The notes under the pieces were generated by a model that saw nothing but the letters and a program-made list of their open reading frames with translations, did not search any database and had not been told where the DNA came from. Of a stretch of 64,000 nucleotides of DNA, positions 54,790 through 64,000 are shown piece by piece. The DNA lies in contig CANJKZ010000398.1 of assembly GCA_947471745.1 (NCBI GenBank), positions 124,001 through 188,000 of the forward strand. Direction: 5' to 3'. Within the stretch, counting starts at the first letter, position 1; each line of letters starts with the position of its first letter. Source of the DNA: Closterium sp. Naga37s-1. Its lineage: Eukaryota; Streptophyta; Zygnematophyceae; Desmidiales; Closteriaceae. Both the position numbers and the translations under genes were made by a program.

Positions 54790-55157
54790 ACTTCAGGAGA
54801 GGCGGCTGGTTGGTCTCACACCCGCCATCCCAGTGCCAATCCCCTGGCTCCCCCACACCCTCACACCCTCCCCCCCAGTGGCAGCTGCAGCAGTGGGAAC
54901 AAAAGGAGGAGGAGGGGAAGGGAAACACACCACCCATCACCCCCACACCCGCCACCCCCATACCCTCCACCCCCATACCCTGAGTGTGCGGTAAGCGAGC
55001 TCAGGTGTGCGCGAAGAGAGCACAGGCGTGCGGGAAGCAAACTCGGGTGTGCGGTAAGTAAACGCAGGTGTGCAGGAAGGGGGGGGGCGCAGGGCGACGC
55101 GCGGGTCCCCTAGGGCAGGGGCAGCTGCAGCGAGTGCAGGCGCGGGGTGAGGTAGAG

Positions 55158-55445
55158 GCGCCGTCGCGGGCGCCAGGGGCGGGTCCGCAGCGGCTCAGGG
55201 CACCGTCGCGGGCGCCAGGGGCGGGTCCGCGGGGGCTCAGGGCACCGTTGCGGGCGCCAGGGGCGGGTCCGCGGCGGCTCAGGGCACCGTCGCGGGCGCC
55301 AGGGGCGGGTCCGCGGCGGCTCAGGGCACCGTCGCGGGCGCCAGGGGCGGGTCCGCGGCGGCTCAGGGCACCGTCGCGGGCGCCAGGGGCGGGTCCGCGG
55401 CGGCTCAGGGCACCGTCGCGGGCGCCACGGGCGGGTCCGCGACGG
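55158..55445. repeat. 42-bp tandem repeat inside element F, about 7 copies
   Basis: Units of 42 bp starting CACCGTCGCGGGCGCCAGGG. Being a multiple of three, the array is open in several frames (14-residue repeats), which explains the long frames on both strands. Confidence 0.9.
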
Positions 55446-55581
55446 GCAGAAAAATCGTCACGCGCCACCCGGGCGCGGGACAGAACGAAAATCGCCACGC
55501 GCCCAAGGCGCGCGACCGGAAAAACAGCAGCGGAAGCGTGAGGCTGGCCCACAGGCCAGGACTTAACAGTCTCTAATACCA

Positions 55582-55801
55582 TGTCAGAATAGTGGCATAA
55601 GTAGGTAGTTGGGTTTAAGTGGGCCTAGGCTTAGTAGCCTAGGCCAAGGAAGTCGTACTAGTTTGTGCCAAGGAGAGAGGAGAATGAATGTTCACTATAG
55701 CACTAGGGTACATATAGCAAACAAAGAGGTGCACCACCTATAAAGTTAATATCTACACTACAGCTAGAACTACATGCAGGTATAAGAATATAATTCTGAC
55801 A
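55582..55801 (-). repeat. 5' LTR of element F
   Basis: 220 bp, followed by the target duplication TGGAT at 55802-55806. Confidence 0.92.
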
Positions 55802-55991
55802 TGGATCAAGTGGGCTGGGAGGAGTTTCGAGTGGAACAAGTGGGTTGGGGGGAGTTCGTGTGGACGAAGCAGGCTGGGGGTAGGGACAAGCGAATTGGGG
55901 GGGCTGTGCGGGGGGAGTAGGGAGGGAGAGTGGTCACACTGGGCAGGAGAGCGGGTACAGTGGGCGGGAGCGGAAAATCAGAATATGTGCG

Positions 55992-56125
55992 TGTCAAAGA
56001 TATGCATATGTTATATTTGTGGGTAGGCTGTAGTGGGGTAGACACTGTGGGGTATAACCCCTTAGGGTTTTCTCCTTGTACCAATTCTCTCGATAGTCAA
56101 CTTCACTCATGCCTAGATTCTAAGA
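55992..56125 (+). repeat. 5' LTR of copia E
   Basis: 134 bp, TGTCAAAGATATG to GATTCTAAGA, preceded by the target duplication GTGCG. Confidence 0.93.
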
Positions 56126-56672
56126 TGGTATCTAGAGCCTAGAGGTCTTTAGGACCTAAAATTAGGGCCCACCCGTTACCACGTTACCTCACTTGCCTGC
56201 CTGCCTTGCCTACTGCCCGCGCGCGCCACGGCTGCACGCGCGCGGCCCCTTTTTTTTTTCCCGCGCGCGCCACTTAAGCAGCCCGCGCGCGGCCCGTTTA
56301 GGCCCGTTTAGGCCCGTTTTCGGCCCCGCGCGCCACGTCAGCCGCCCGCGCAGCCTGCCGACGGCCCCGCGCGTCGCCTCCTCCGGTGTGCAGCCTGCGC
56401 GCAGCCCGCTTAGGCCCCGCCGCGCGCAGCCCGTCGCCACGCGCAGCCAGAAGACACGCGCAGCCAGCAGCCACACGCAGCCCACAGCCACGTGCAGCCC
56501 TTAGCCACGCGTGCCCTGCCAGTGTGCCGACCGTGAGCCGCGCGCCTGCCTGTCTTAACCTGCCTGGAGAGCCTGCCTTGAGTGCCTGCCTGACAAGAGA
56601 GCCTGCCTGCCTTGAGTGCCTGCCTGCCTTGAGTGCCTGCCTGCCTTGAGCTGCCTTGCCTGCACTGCTACT

Positions 56673-59600
56673 ATGGCGACGCTTAATGTGCTCGAGTTCG
56701 ATCCTGACGGTCGCCCAGTAGAGTTTCCCACCTGGCTTGACGACCTGCAACTGTTCCTTCTGATTGATGCCAAGGACGGTGTTTCCCTGTTCGATTACGT
56801 GTCTGGCACTGCCGTTGCTCCTGCTGACACTGAGACTGCTCTAGCCCGCTCCCAGTGGCAGACCCGCGATGCTGCTGCGCGCCTAGCTATTCGCAACCAT
56901 CTGCCGATCACAGAGCGAGCGCATTTTAGCCAGCACAAGACTGCCAAGGCACTGTACGAAGCTGTAGTTGCCCGCTACTCTTCCCCTGCCACTGCAGCCC
57001 TCGGTCGACTTATGCTACCCTACCTGTTCCCCGACCTATCCTCGTTTACCACCGCTGAGGACCTCATCTCTCACCCACGCGCTAGTGACACTCGCCTTCG
57101 TGCCGCCCTTCCAGCCGAGTTCCTCGCAGAGAACCACCCCCCGATGTACTTTACTCTCTACTTCCTCATCACCCGCCTCCCTGACACTCTTCGCTCAGTT
57201 AGGGATCACTTCCTCGCCCTTGACCCCCATTCTCTCACTGTCGACGACCTCAAGAAGCACCTCCTAGCAGCCGAGAAGAACATTCTAGCTGTAGGTGCTG
57301 CTCGTGGTACTCCCCGCACTCCCCTCTTTGAGGGGTGCTCCCCCTCCCCTCTTACCTCCTCCTACGCCTCCGCAGCTGCTGCTGTCGACCTCCTCGGTGC
57401 TGAGCAGGTCGCAGCTGCTTCCGCTCCTAGTGGGAAGCGCAGCGGCTCCAGGGGAGGCAAGGGTGGCAGGGGTGGCGGACGTGGCGGTGGAGGGGGCGGT
57501 GGTGGAGGCGGCGGGGGAGGTGGAGGTGGTGGGGGTGGTCGTGGGGGTGGAGGTGGTAGTGGGGGCGGTGGTGGTGCCGGGAGCGGTGGCGGCGGCGGTG
57601 GTGGCGGAGGGGGGAGTGGTGGTGGCAGCGGTGGTGGGGGCTTGGGTGACACCCATGGTGGCCAGGGGCAGTAGCAGCAGCAGCAGCAGCAGCAGCAGCG
57701 TCAGTGCCAGACCCCCACTTCCCAGCAGCTTCTTGACTGGTATGCCGGACGTGGGGCGTCTGGGGGTCCTGGTCGCTGCCCCTATATCATTCGCACAGGT
57801 CCCCGCACTGGTCGCCAGTGCACAGGGTTTCACACTGAGTACCGCTGTTTTGCTCGGCTTAGCGACGCCTGGCGCGTCAAGTTTCCTGATGCTACTGTGT
57901 TCCCCAACTGGGCAGACCTGCTTAGGCGTGATGTACCTATCATTGATCTTGACTATGAGGCTATTCTTGCTGCCATGTATGCATTGACTGTTAGTGCTGA
58001 GGGTGACTGCTACTTGTGTGTGCCGCCTGACCCATATATATTCCCAGGTATAGCGCCTGTGGCACTAGGTGCTTGTGAGTCTGCTCCCCCTGTTACTGCG
58101 TCCGCACAGGCCTTGCACACCTTCACACTTGACTCTGGTGCTTCCCGCTGTTTCTTTCGCGACAGCACCATAGTCACTCCCCTCCCTGCACCTGTTCCTG
58201 TCTCACTGGCTGACCCCTCTGGGGGCCCAGTGCTTGCACGGTCTTCCACTGTGCTTCCGTGTCCAGCGGTCCCGTCTGGTGAGCTGTCTGGTCTCCACCT
58301 CCCCTCGTTCTCTACGAACTTGGTGAGCAACGCAGTCCTTCAGGATCATTGGGTTGACACCTTTACTCCTGGAGGGCAGCGTGTGGCGATCTGCACGTGC
58401 TCTCGGACCGGCCGCCACCTGGCCACATTCACACATGCGCCTGGGTCCAATCTGTACACCCTCACCACTGCGTCACGCTACACCCCTTTGTCCCCCCAGC
58501 TGTACGCGTCTACTCAGGTAGCTACCCAGTGTGAGTGTCGCCGGCTGTCGCACGACACTCTCCTGTGGCACCGCTGCCTTGGTCACCCCTCCCTGCCTCG
58601 CCTTCGTAGCATGCACTCTTGCTACCTGGTTTCTGGCCTTCCCGAGTCTCTGCCTGCCCTCCCACCCTCGCCTGCGCCGCCCTCCATTCCTTGCGTCGAG
58701 GGGCGGCAGTGCGCCGCTCCTCACTCCTCCTCGTTCCCTCCCACAGAGGCTCCCCTGCAGACTCTCCACATGGACGTGTGGGGCCCAGCCCACGTCCGTG
58801 GACAGGGCCACGAGCGGTACTTCCTGCTGGTCGTCGACGACTACACGCGTTACACCACGGTCTTCCCCTTGCGCAGCAAGGGGGAGGTCCCTGATGTTTT
58901 GATCCCCTGGATCCGCGCTGTTCGTCTCTAGCTCCGCGAGTGGTTCCACTCGGACTTTCCTGTCCTGCGTCTGCACTCTGACAGGGGTGGTGAGTTCTCC
59001 TCAAACCTCTTGGCAGCCTTCTGTGCGGAGCACGGCATCCGCCAGACGTGCACGCTTCCGGCCTCTCCGCAGCAGAATGGGGTTGCTGAGCGCCGCATTG
59101 GCTTAGTCATGGAGGTCGCTCGTACCTCCATGATCCATGCGGCTGCCCCCCATTTTCTGTGGCCGTTTGCGGTCCGGTACGCCGCGCATCAGCTCAACCT
59201 CTGGCCCCGTGTCTCCTTGCCGGAGACTTCGCCCACACTGCTGTGGACGGGGAAGGTTGGCGATGCGTTGCGTTTCCGGGTCTGGGGTGCTCGTGCCTTT
59301 GTCCGCGATACCACCGCGGACAAGTTTTCCGCTCGCGCCATTCCCTGCGTCTTCCTTGGCTTTGTCCCTGACGCGCCTGGCTGGCAGTTTTACGACCCCG
59401 CCTCGCGCCGTGTCTTTCCGTCTCAGGACGTCACCTTTGACGAGTCCGTCCCCTTTTACCATCTCTTTCCCTACCGCACTGCCCCTCGCCCCCCCCCCCG
59501 CCGCTCTTTCTTGCCCCAGGTCCTCCCCAAGTAGACCCCCTCCCCGCGCCAGGTCCTGCTCCTTCAGGTGTTTCTCAGGTAGACCCTCCTGTGCCTGCGC

Positions 59601-62528
59601 CTGTTGAGGTCACTGGTGACTCAGGTCCTACTGGGGGTGGTGCTGTCTTTGGGGGTGCTGGGCCTGGGGGTGCGGAGCTTGGGGGTGCTGAGCCTGGGGG
59701 TGCAGAGCTTGGGGGTGCTGAGCCTGGGGGTGCGGAGCCTGCGCGTGAGGACCCAGGAGGTGCTGAGCCTGGGGGTGCTGTGTCTAGAGGTGCTGAGCCC
59801 GAGCGTGAGGAGCCTGGTGGTACTGAGTCTGGGGGTGAGACGCCTGAGGGTTCTGAGTCTACTGCTGCGCGGTCTCCTTGGAGTAGCCGCCTTCGTCCGC
59901 GTGTGCCTCTCACCTCACAGCAGCTGCACGACTGGTACGGTCGCCGTCAGGGTCGAGCTTCTGGAGCTCGGGGCTCTACTGCTGGAGGTACTTTTGCTGA
60001 CGTCACTGGAGCTAGGAGTGGTACTGGTCCCGGAGGTGCTCGTACTGGAGGTACTGGAGCTGCTGGGGCTGGAGGTGCTGCTGAGCCTGAGGGTGCTACT
60101 GCTGGAGACCCTGGGTCTGGGGGTGCTGCTGCTGGAGACACTAAGGCTGGAGACCCCGGGACTGGAGGTGCCGGTTCTAGGGGTGCTGCTGTTGGTGGAG
60201 CTGGTCCTGAAGGAGCTGACGCTGAGGGTTCTGGGGCTGCTGGAGGTGCTCGAGCTGCTGGGGGTACTGGAGCTGCTGGTGCTGGTGTCACTGCACAGCC
60301 GCGCCTGTTCTTTGCTCCACCGTCTCCGACGTCTCAGCCACCGCCTGACTCTGTGCTTCGCCAGGTTCTTAGTCTCCCTTCGTCTACTGGTCTTCCGTTA
60401 CAGCCTGGCTCACCGCTGCCTGCTCCGTCTCCTTACACTGAGCAGAAAGGGGGTCTTACTGAGCGTCGTGCGCCTGCGTCGCGTCCTGTCTCGCCTGTCC
60501 GTTCTGGTCGTCGTGTTCCTCGTTCGCGTCAGTCGGCTGTCCCCAACACCCACCTCGTAGTCCGTCATTCTTCCTCTCCTCCGCAGCGTGTTCCTCTGCC
60601 GTCTCCTCCTGCGTCTTCTCTGCCTGTTGTTCCGGTCCCTGAGTCTGACCGGTTTCGTGCTGAGCACCCTACTGTCACGCGTATGCTAGCCACTGTTGTC
60701 ACTGACCCGTCGTTTGAGTCTGCTGCTGCGTCTGCCTTTGTCGCTGAGCTGGTTGACTTTGCTGCTGCCTGTCGTCTAGACTACGCTGCTAGTCTTGTTG
60801 CTGAGTCTGAGTCTGTCTGTCCTCCGTCCGTCGGGGGTGAGTGTCCTCTTGGCACGGACGTCCTTGAGGACAGACAGGAGGACCTTGAGTGTCTTGCGGC
60901 CGCTGCACCTCATCTCGTGGCCATGCTGCTTGCCCCTGAGGGAGACCCGGATGCACCAGACATCCCGACCCCGCGCTCTTACGCTGAGGCGATCGCGGGT
61001 GAGTACTCCTCTCAGTGGCAGACAGCCATCGACGCAGAGATGGCATCCTGGAAGTCCACAGGCACCTACGTTGACGAGGTTCCCCCTCCTGGGGCGAACA
61101 TCGTCGACGGCATGTGGATTTTCAGGGTGAAGCGGCCGCCAGGTTCTCCGCCTGTCTTCAAGGCTCGTTACGTTGCTCGAGGCTTCAGTCAGCGGGAGGG
61201 AGTTGACTTCTTCCAAACTTTCTCCCCCACCCCGAAGATGACCACTCTTCAGGTGTTGCTGCACGTTGCCGCTCAGCGTGACTACGATCTTCACTCCCTT
61301 GACTTCAGCACAGCTTTCTTACAGGGCAGCCTGCACGAGGAGATCTGGCTGCGCCGCCCACCAGGCTTCATTGGGTCGTTCCCTCCTGGTACCCAGTGGA
61401 GCCTCCGGCGGCCGGTCTACGGTCTCCGCCAGACGCCACGTGAGTGGCACGACACACTGAGGACGACACTTGCGGCTCTTGGGTTTGCTCGCTGACCCGT
61501 CGCTGTTTCTGCGCACCGACACTTCGATGCCGCCGTTCTACATCCTCGTGTACGTCGACGACTTGGTCTTTGCCACTGCTGATACGGAGGCTCTCGCCCT
61601 GGTGAAGTCGGAGCTGCAGAAGAGACATACGTGCACAGACCTGGGTGAGCTGCGCAGTTACCTTGGCTTGCAGATCACCCGGGACAGAGCACGCCGCACC
61701 ATCACTCTGACTCAGTCACACATGGTGCAGCAGGTCCTTCAGCGCTTCGCGTTCACCTGGTCCTCGGCACAGGCCACTCCTCTGACTACAGGTCACTCGC
61801 TCTCAGCTCCACCTTCGGACGAGTCCTTAGAGCCGAGTGGTCCTTACCCAGAGCTAGTTGGCTGCCTCATGTACCTGATGACCTGCACTCGTCCTGACCT
61901 TGCGTACCCTCTTGGCCTTCTGGCTCGCTACGTGGCTCCTGGTCGGCACCGAAAGGTGCACATGGATGCTGCTAAGAGGGTACTACGCTACTTGTGCAGT
62001 ACATCGGGCATGGGGCTCGTGCTTGGAGGACGGGGCGACGTTGTCCTCACTGGTCACTCGGACGCTTCTTGGGTTGACGACCAGGCTACGCAGCGGTCGT
62101 CACAGGGTTACACCTTCAGTCTTGGCTCTGGCTCTGTTTCTTGGCGGTCTACGCGCTCGTCTTCTGTTCTCAGCTCCAGTTGTGAGGCTGAGATCTACGC
62201 CACAGCCATGGCTGCACAGGAGTTACGCTGGCTCACCTACCTGCTGACCGACTTCGGAGAGAGGCCTCGTTCTCCTCCAGTTCTGTACGTCGACAACAAG
62301 GCAGCCATTGCCTTGTGTCAGGAGCACAGACTGGAGCACAGAACGAAGCACATCGCTCTGCGTTACTTCCTGGCTCGAGAGTTGCAGCAGCGGGGTCAAC
62401 TTCGTCTTGCTCACGTAGCCACTCGGGCCAACACTGCTGATATATTCACCAAGGCACTTCCGTCTGGTGATCATCAGCGCTTTTGTACTTTGTTGGGCCT
62501 TGTGCCTACGTTTCCACACTTGCTGTAG
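56673..62528 (+). pseudogene. Copia E gag-pol, four lesions
   Basis: Gag starts at ATG 56673 (MATLNVLEFDPDG) after a pyrimidine-rich leader. A Gly-rich tract (about 57440-57650) ends at TAG 57672-57674, at the start of a CAG run. The same frame continues with a CX13CX3HX4C finger (about 57775-57850), DYEAILAAMYALT, protease LDSGASRCFF (about 58130), GAG-pre-integrase, and integrase MDVWGPA to TAG 58929-58931 (RL-stop-LREW, CAG in relatives), then SDRGGEF and NGVAERR. A C-run near 59495 shifts the frame. The linker, with GGAELGGAEP repeats, and RT follow to about 61490, where 8 bp are missing relative to D; YVDD and RNase H finish in the third section, TAG 62526-62528. Confidence 0.92.
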
Positions 62529-62633
62529 ATTCTGCTTGTACTCTGATCTATATGTATATACATGCATGCTTGCTTTGCTTTTCTTGACTGATCTTGTGAC
62601 CTCTTGCTCTCCCCCACTTTGCCTATGGGGGTG

Positions 62634-62767
62634 TGTCAAAGATATGCATATGCTATATTTGTGGGTAGGCTGTAGTGAGGTAGACACTGTGGGGTATAAC
62701 CCCTTAGGGTTTTCTCCTTGTACCAATTCTCTCGATAGTCAACTTCACTCATGCCTAGATTCTAAGA
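62634..62767 (+). repeat. 3' LTR of copia E
   Basis: 134 bp, two differences from the 5' LTR, followed by GTGCG at 62768-62772. Confidence 0.93.
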
Positions 62768-62772
62768 GTGCG

Positions 62773-63093
62773 GATTCAGCATAGGGTCTCACCCGCTATC
62801 ACTCTGACAAATCAGCGTACACTAACGGAAAAGGTCCGAACAAACAGACAAAGTACGAAGAAAAATGCTGGGAAAATCAGCCATGAATTACTGTAAGAAA
62901 ACATGCAGATGAATCAGTCAAGGTACACAAAAGAAGTCTGAATGTATGCTGAATCAGCGTACCAAAAGAAAACTGAAGTCTAGGGAGAAAAAGGGAGTTG
63001 GAAATTAAATGGTTACAACAATAGGAAACTAAGATGAACCAAGAGCAACACTACTCAGCTCCACTCCTGGAAGGTTGCTTAGCACGAGGGCAT
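62773..63093. other. 3' flank of LRR gene
   Basis: AT-rich, no independent gene. The last part (about 63030-63093) looks like the displaced end of the LRR coding sequence on minus (see the LRR entry); AATCAGCGTACNC occurs twice, near 62810 and 62952. Confidence 0.45.
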
Positions 63094-63324
63094 CAGGCCC
63101 TCAGATTGGTTTTGGGCTAGTCTGAAAATTCAGAGTTGGTACATGACTTAACTCTGAAAATCAGAGTTTTCCCGGCAGAAATACCACTGCACACTAGAAA
63201 ATTCGCATTTTTCCTGTTTTCTCTCAAAAAAAGGCTGAATTTTCAGAGTTCACTTCAAAAAAAGGCTGAAATATCAGAGTTTTTTAGGCAAATCATAGAA
63301 AAATTTCTGACTTCTGGGGGCCTG
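63094..63324 (+). mobile_element. hAT-like MITE, copy 2, in an LRR exon
   Basis: 231 bp with ends CAGGCCCTCAGATTGG and, inverted, CAGGCCCCCAGAAG, and an imperfect 8-bp duplication gagggcat (63086-63093) / gaggacat (63325-63332). Internal palindromic words such as AACTCTGAAAATCAGAGTT allow a hairpin. It aligns with the reverse complement of 11002-11779 minus its insert. Confidence 0.88.
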
Positions 63325-64000
63325 GAGGACATGCAAGCCGCGACCTTCTGCTCGAATTTGTCTCAAACAATGTAACTTTCTGAGTGGTGCCACACCTTTT
63401 CCTGTCACTAAAGAGTTCGATATATCCAACTCTTCCAAAGCAGTTAGACACTGGATGTGCTCCAGGCCAACATCAGTGACCATACTTGGCAAAACGAGCA
63501 ATTTGAGCCTGCTCAGAGGTGCAAAAAAACGCAAACCAGCATCAGTCACACGGGTCCCATTGAGACAGAGTGACTTGAGGCTGCTTGCTGCCCCAATGCC
63601 TTCCAAGCAATTGTCTGTTACAGCATGACTCGTCAGCTCTAGGCTCTCAAGCTGCTCCATGTAGAGGTGCTTGATCCCTTCTGGGCTGAATGTTGTTAAA
63701 GCATCGAGAGTGATGTGTTTCAGGTGAGTCATGGTGGACACATGGCCGAGGATGGCATCTGAGAGGTAAGGCAGACCCTTCAGATCCAATGTCGTCGTCG
63801 CATGGATCCTCTGCGAATGATGGAAAGTGGGGGAGGGAGGAAACATTTGACCAAGCAACAGCAGAAACCAGCAGTAGAAACAGTAGCAGCAAACTTTGAA
63901 GGCATTATCCTTCCTTCTATCCAATTTATCTAGCAGCTGACGCCATCAGTCTCGTACTCCTCACCTGCCAAACCGTTCTATGAACGCCTTGGCGCATCCG
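63274..64000 (-). pseudogene. Leucine-rich repeat protein gene, 3' end replaced by MITE sequence
   Basis: Minus strand. An exon piece at the window edge (63965-64000, AKAFIERFG) ends at a GT donor; a 156-bp intron (63809-63964) follows; the next exon starts at 63808 in matching phase (RIHATTTLDLKGLPYLSD). Repeats of about 24 residues of the type L..L.L....TD.GL (LESLELTSHAVTDNCLEGI, LKSLCLNGTRVTDAGL, LKLLVLPSMVTDVGLEHI, LEELDISNSLVTGKGV) identify a cysteine-containing/RNI-like LRR as in F-box-LRR or plant LRR proteins. At 63332-63325 the frame enters the hAT-like MITE and stops at 63274 after about 17 element-derived residues. Beyond the MITE the original frame can be followed on minus (63093 to about 63033, ALVLSNLPGVELSSV then a stop). 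Confidence 0.75.

Larger units (their letters stand above)
54394..55801 (-). mobile_element. Non-autonomous LTR element F (1.4 kb, no coding)
   Basis: LTRs of 220 bp (54394-54613 and 55582-55801, TGTCAGAA...TTCTGACA) differ at about five positions. The duplication TGGAT flanks it at 54389-54393 and 55802-55806. The minus-strand primer-binding site TGGTATTAGAGAC adjoins the right LTR at 55581, and a purine run (ACGGGGGGA on minus) adjoins the left LTR. The internal 968 bp hold no retroviral domain: a run of about 23 C (54764-54786), GC-rich tandem repeats, and a 193-codon repeat-driven frame. The LTR ends resemble those of the TRIM at 12149. Confidence 0.93.
55992..62767 (+). mobile_element. 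Copia LTR retrotransposon E, complete ends
   Basis: LTRs of 134 bp (55992-56125 and 62634-62767) differ at two positions, and GTGCG flanks the element at 55987-55991 and 62768-62772. The primer-binding site TGGTATCTAGAGCC starts at 56126. The polypurine tract TATGGGGGTG ends at 62633. Both LTRs end in GA rather than CA. Full gag-pol coding sequence with two TAG codons, one frameshift and one 8-bp deletion. Confidence 0.95.

Noticed and set aside
44604..62528. Reassignment of TAG to glutamine in this genome
   Set aside because: Long intact frames (copia A, copia D) use CAG/CAA without in-frame TAG, and D and E end at TAG. A few CAG-to-TAG changes fit cytosine deamination better.

Overview
The window looks like repeat-rich nuclear DNA of a green plant, probably a streptophyte (charophyte) alga. 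The grounds are spliced genes with GT-AG introns, many LTR retrotransposons primed by an initiator-Met-type tRNA (TGGTATCAGAGC and variants), a GH30 galactanase-like gene, and a Ty3/gypsy element carrying a cytosine-5 DNA methyltransferase (from memory, such elements are reported from the charophyte Klebsormidium and from dinoflagellates). The species cannot be fixed from sequence alone.

Host-type genes are few and mostly broken. They are an unidentified exon split by a copia insertion (1-104 and 5797-5918), a GH30-like gene with one large intron and three in-frame stops (about 7590-10618), a protein-kinase fragment with two frameshifts (12740-13400, minus), a short Kozak-led reading frame with one TGA (15106-15429), and a leucine-rich-repeat gene on the minus strand at the right edge whose last exon is interrupted by a hAT-like MITE (63325-64000).

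Mobile DNA fills most of the rest. Copia elements: B (105-5791, minus, complete with TSD but without a normal gag), A (15481-21961, plus, young, one frameshift), H (about 27865-31441, minus, truncated, nested in G), C (44247-about 50640, minus) and D (about 50641-53634, plus) joined head to head, and E (55992-62767, plus). Gypsy elements: G (22527-32357, minus, gag-protease-cytosine methyltransferase-RT thumb/RNase H-integrase), J (32896-34387, plus, remnant) and I (35403-40232, minus, with a terminal chromodomain-like segment). Also present are a coding-free LTR element F (54394-55801), a 375-bp TRIM element whose LTR/PBS junction carries perfect Pol III A and B boxes (12149-12523), a decayed LINE (40589-about 43260), two copies of a hAT-like MITE (11002-11779 and 63094-63324), and a 540-bp MITE nested in the first of them (11191-11730).

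The most notable item is G: a complete set of C5-methyltransferase motifs sits between protease and RNase H, the RT catalytic core is absent, and all six in-frame stops in its gag-protease-methyltransferase frame are TGA, as expected from CGA to TGA decay at methylated CpG. Many boundaries here rest on matching LTRs, TIRs and target-site duplications read by eye.
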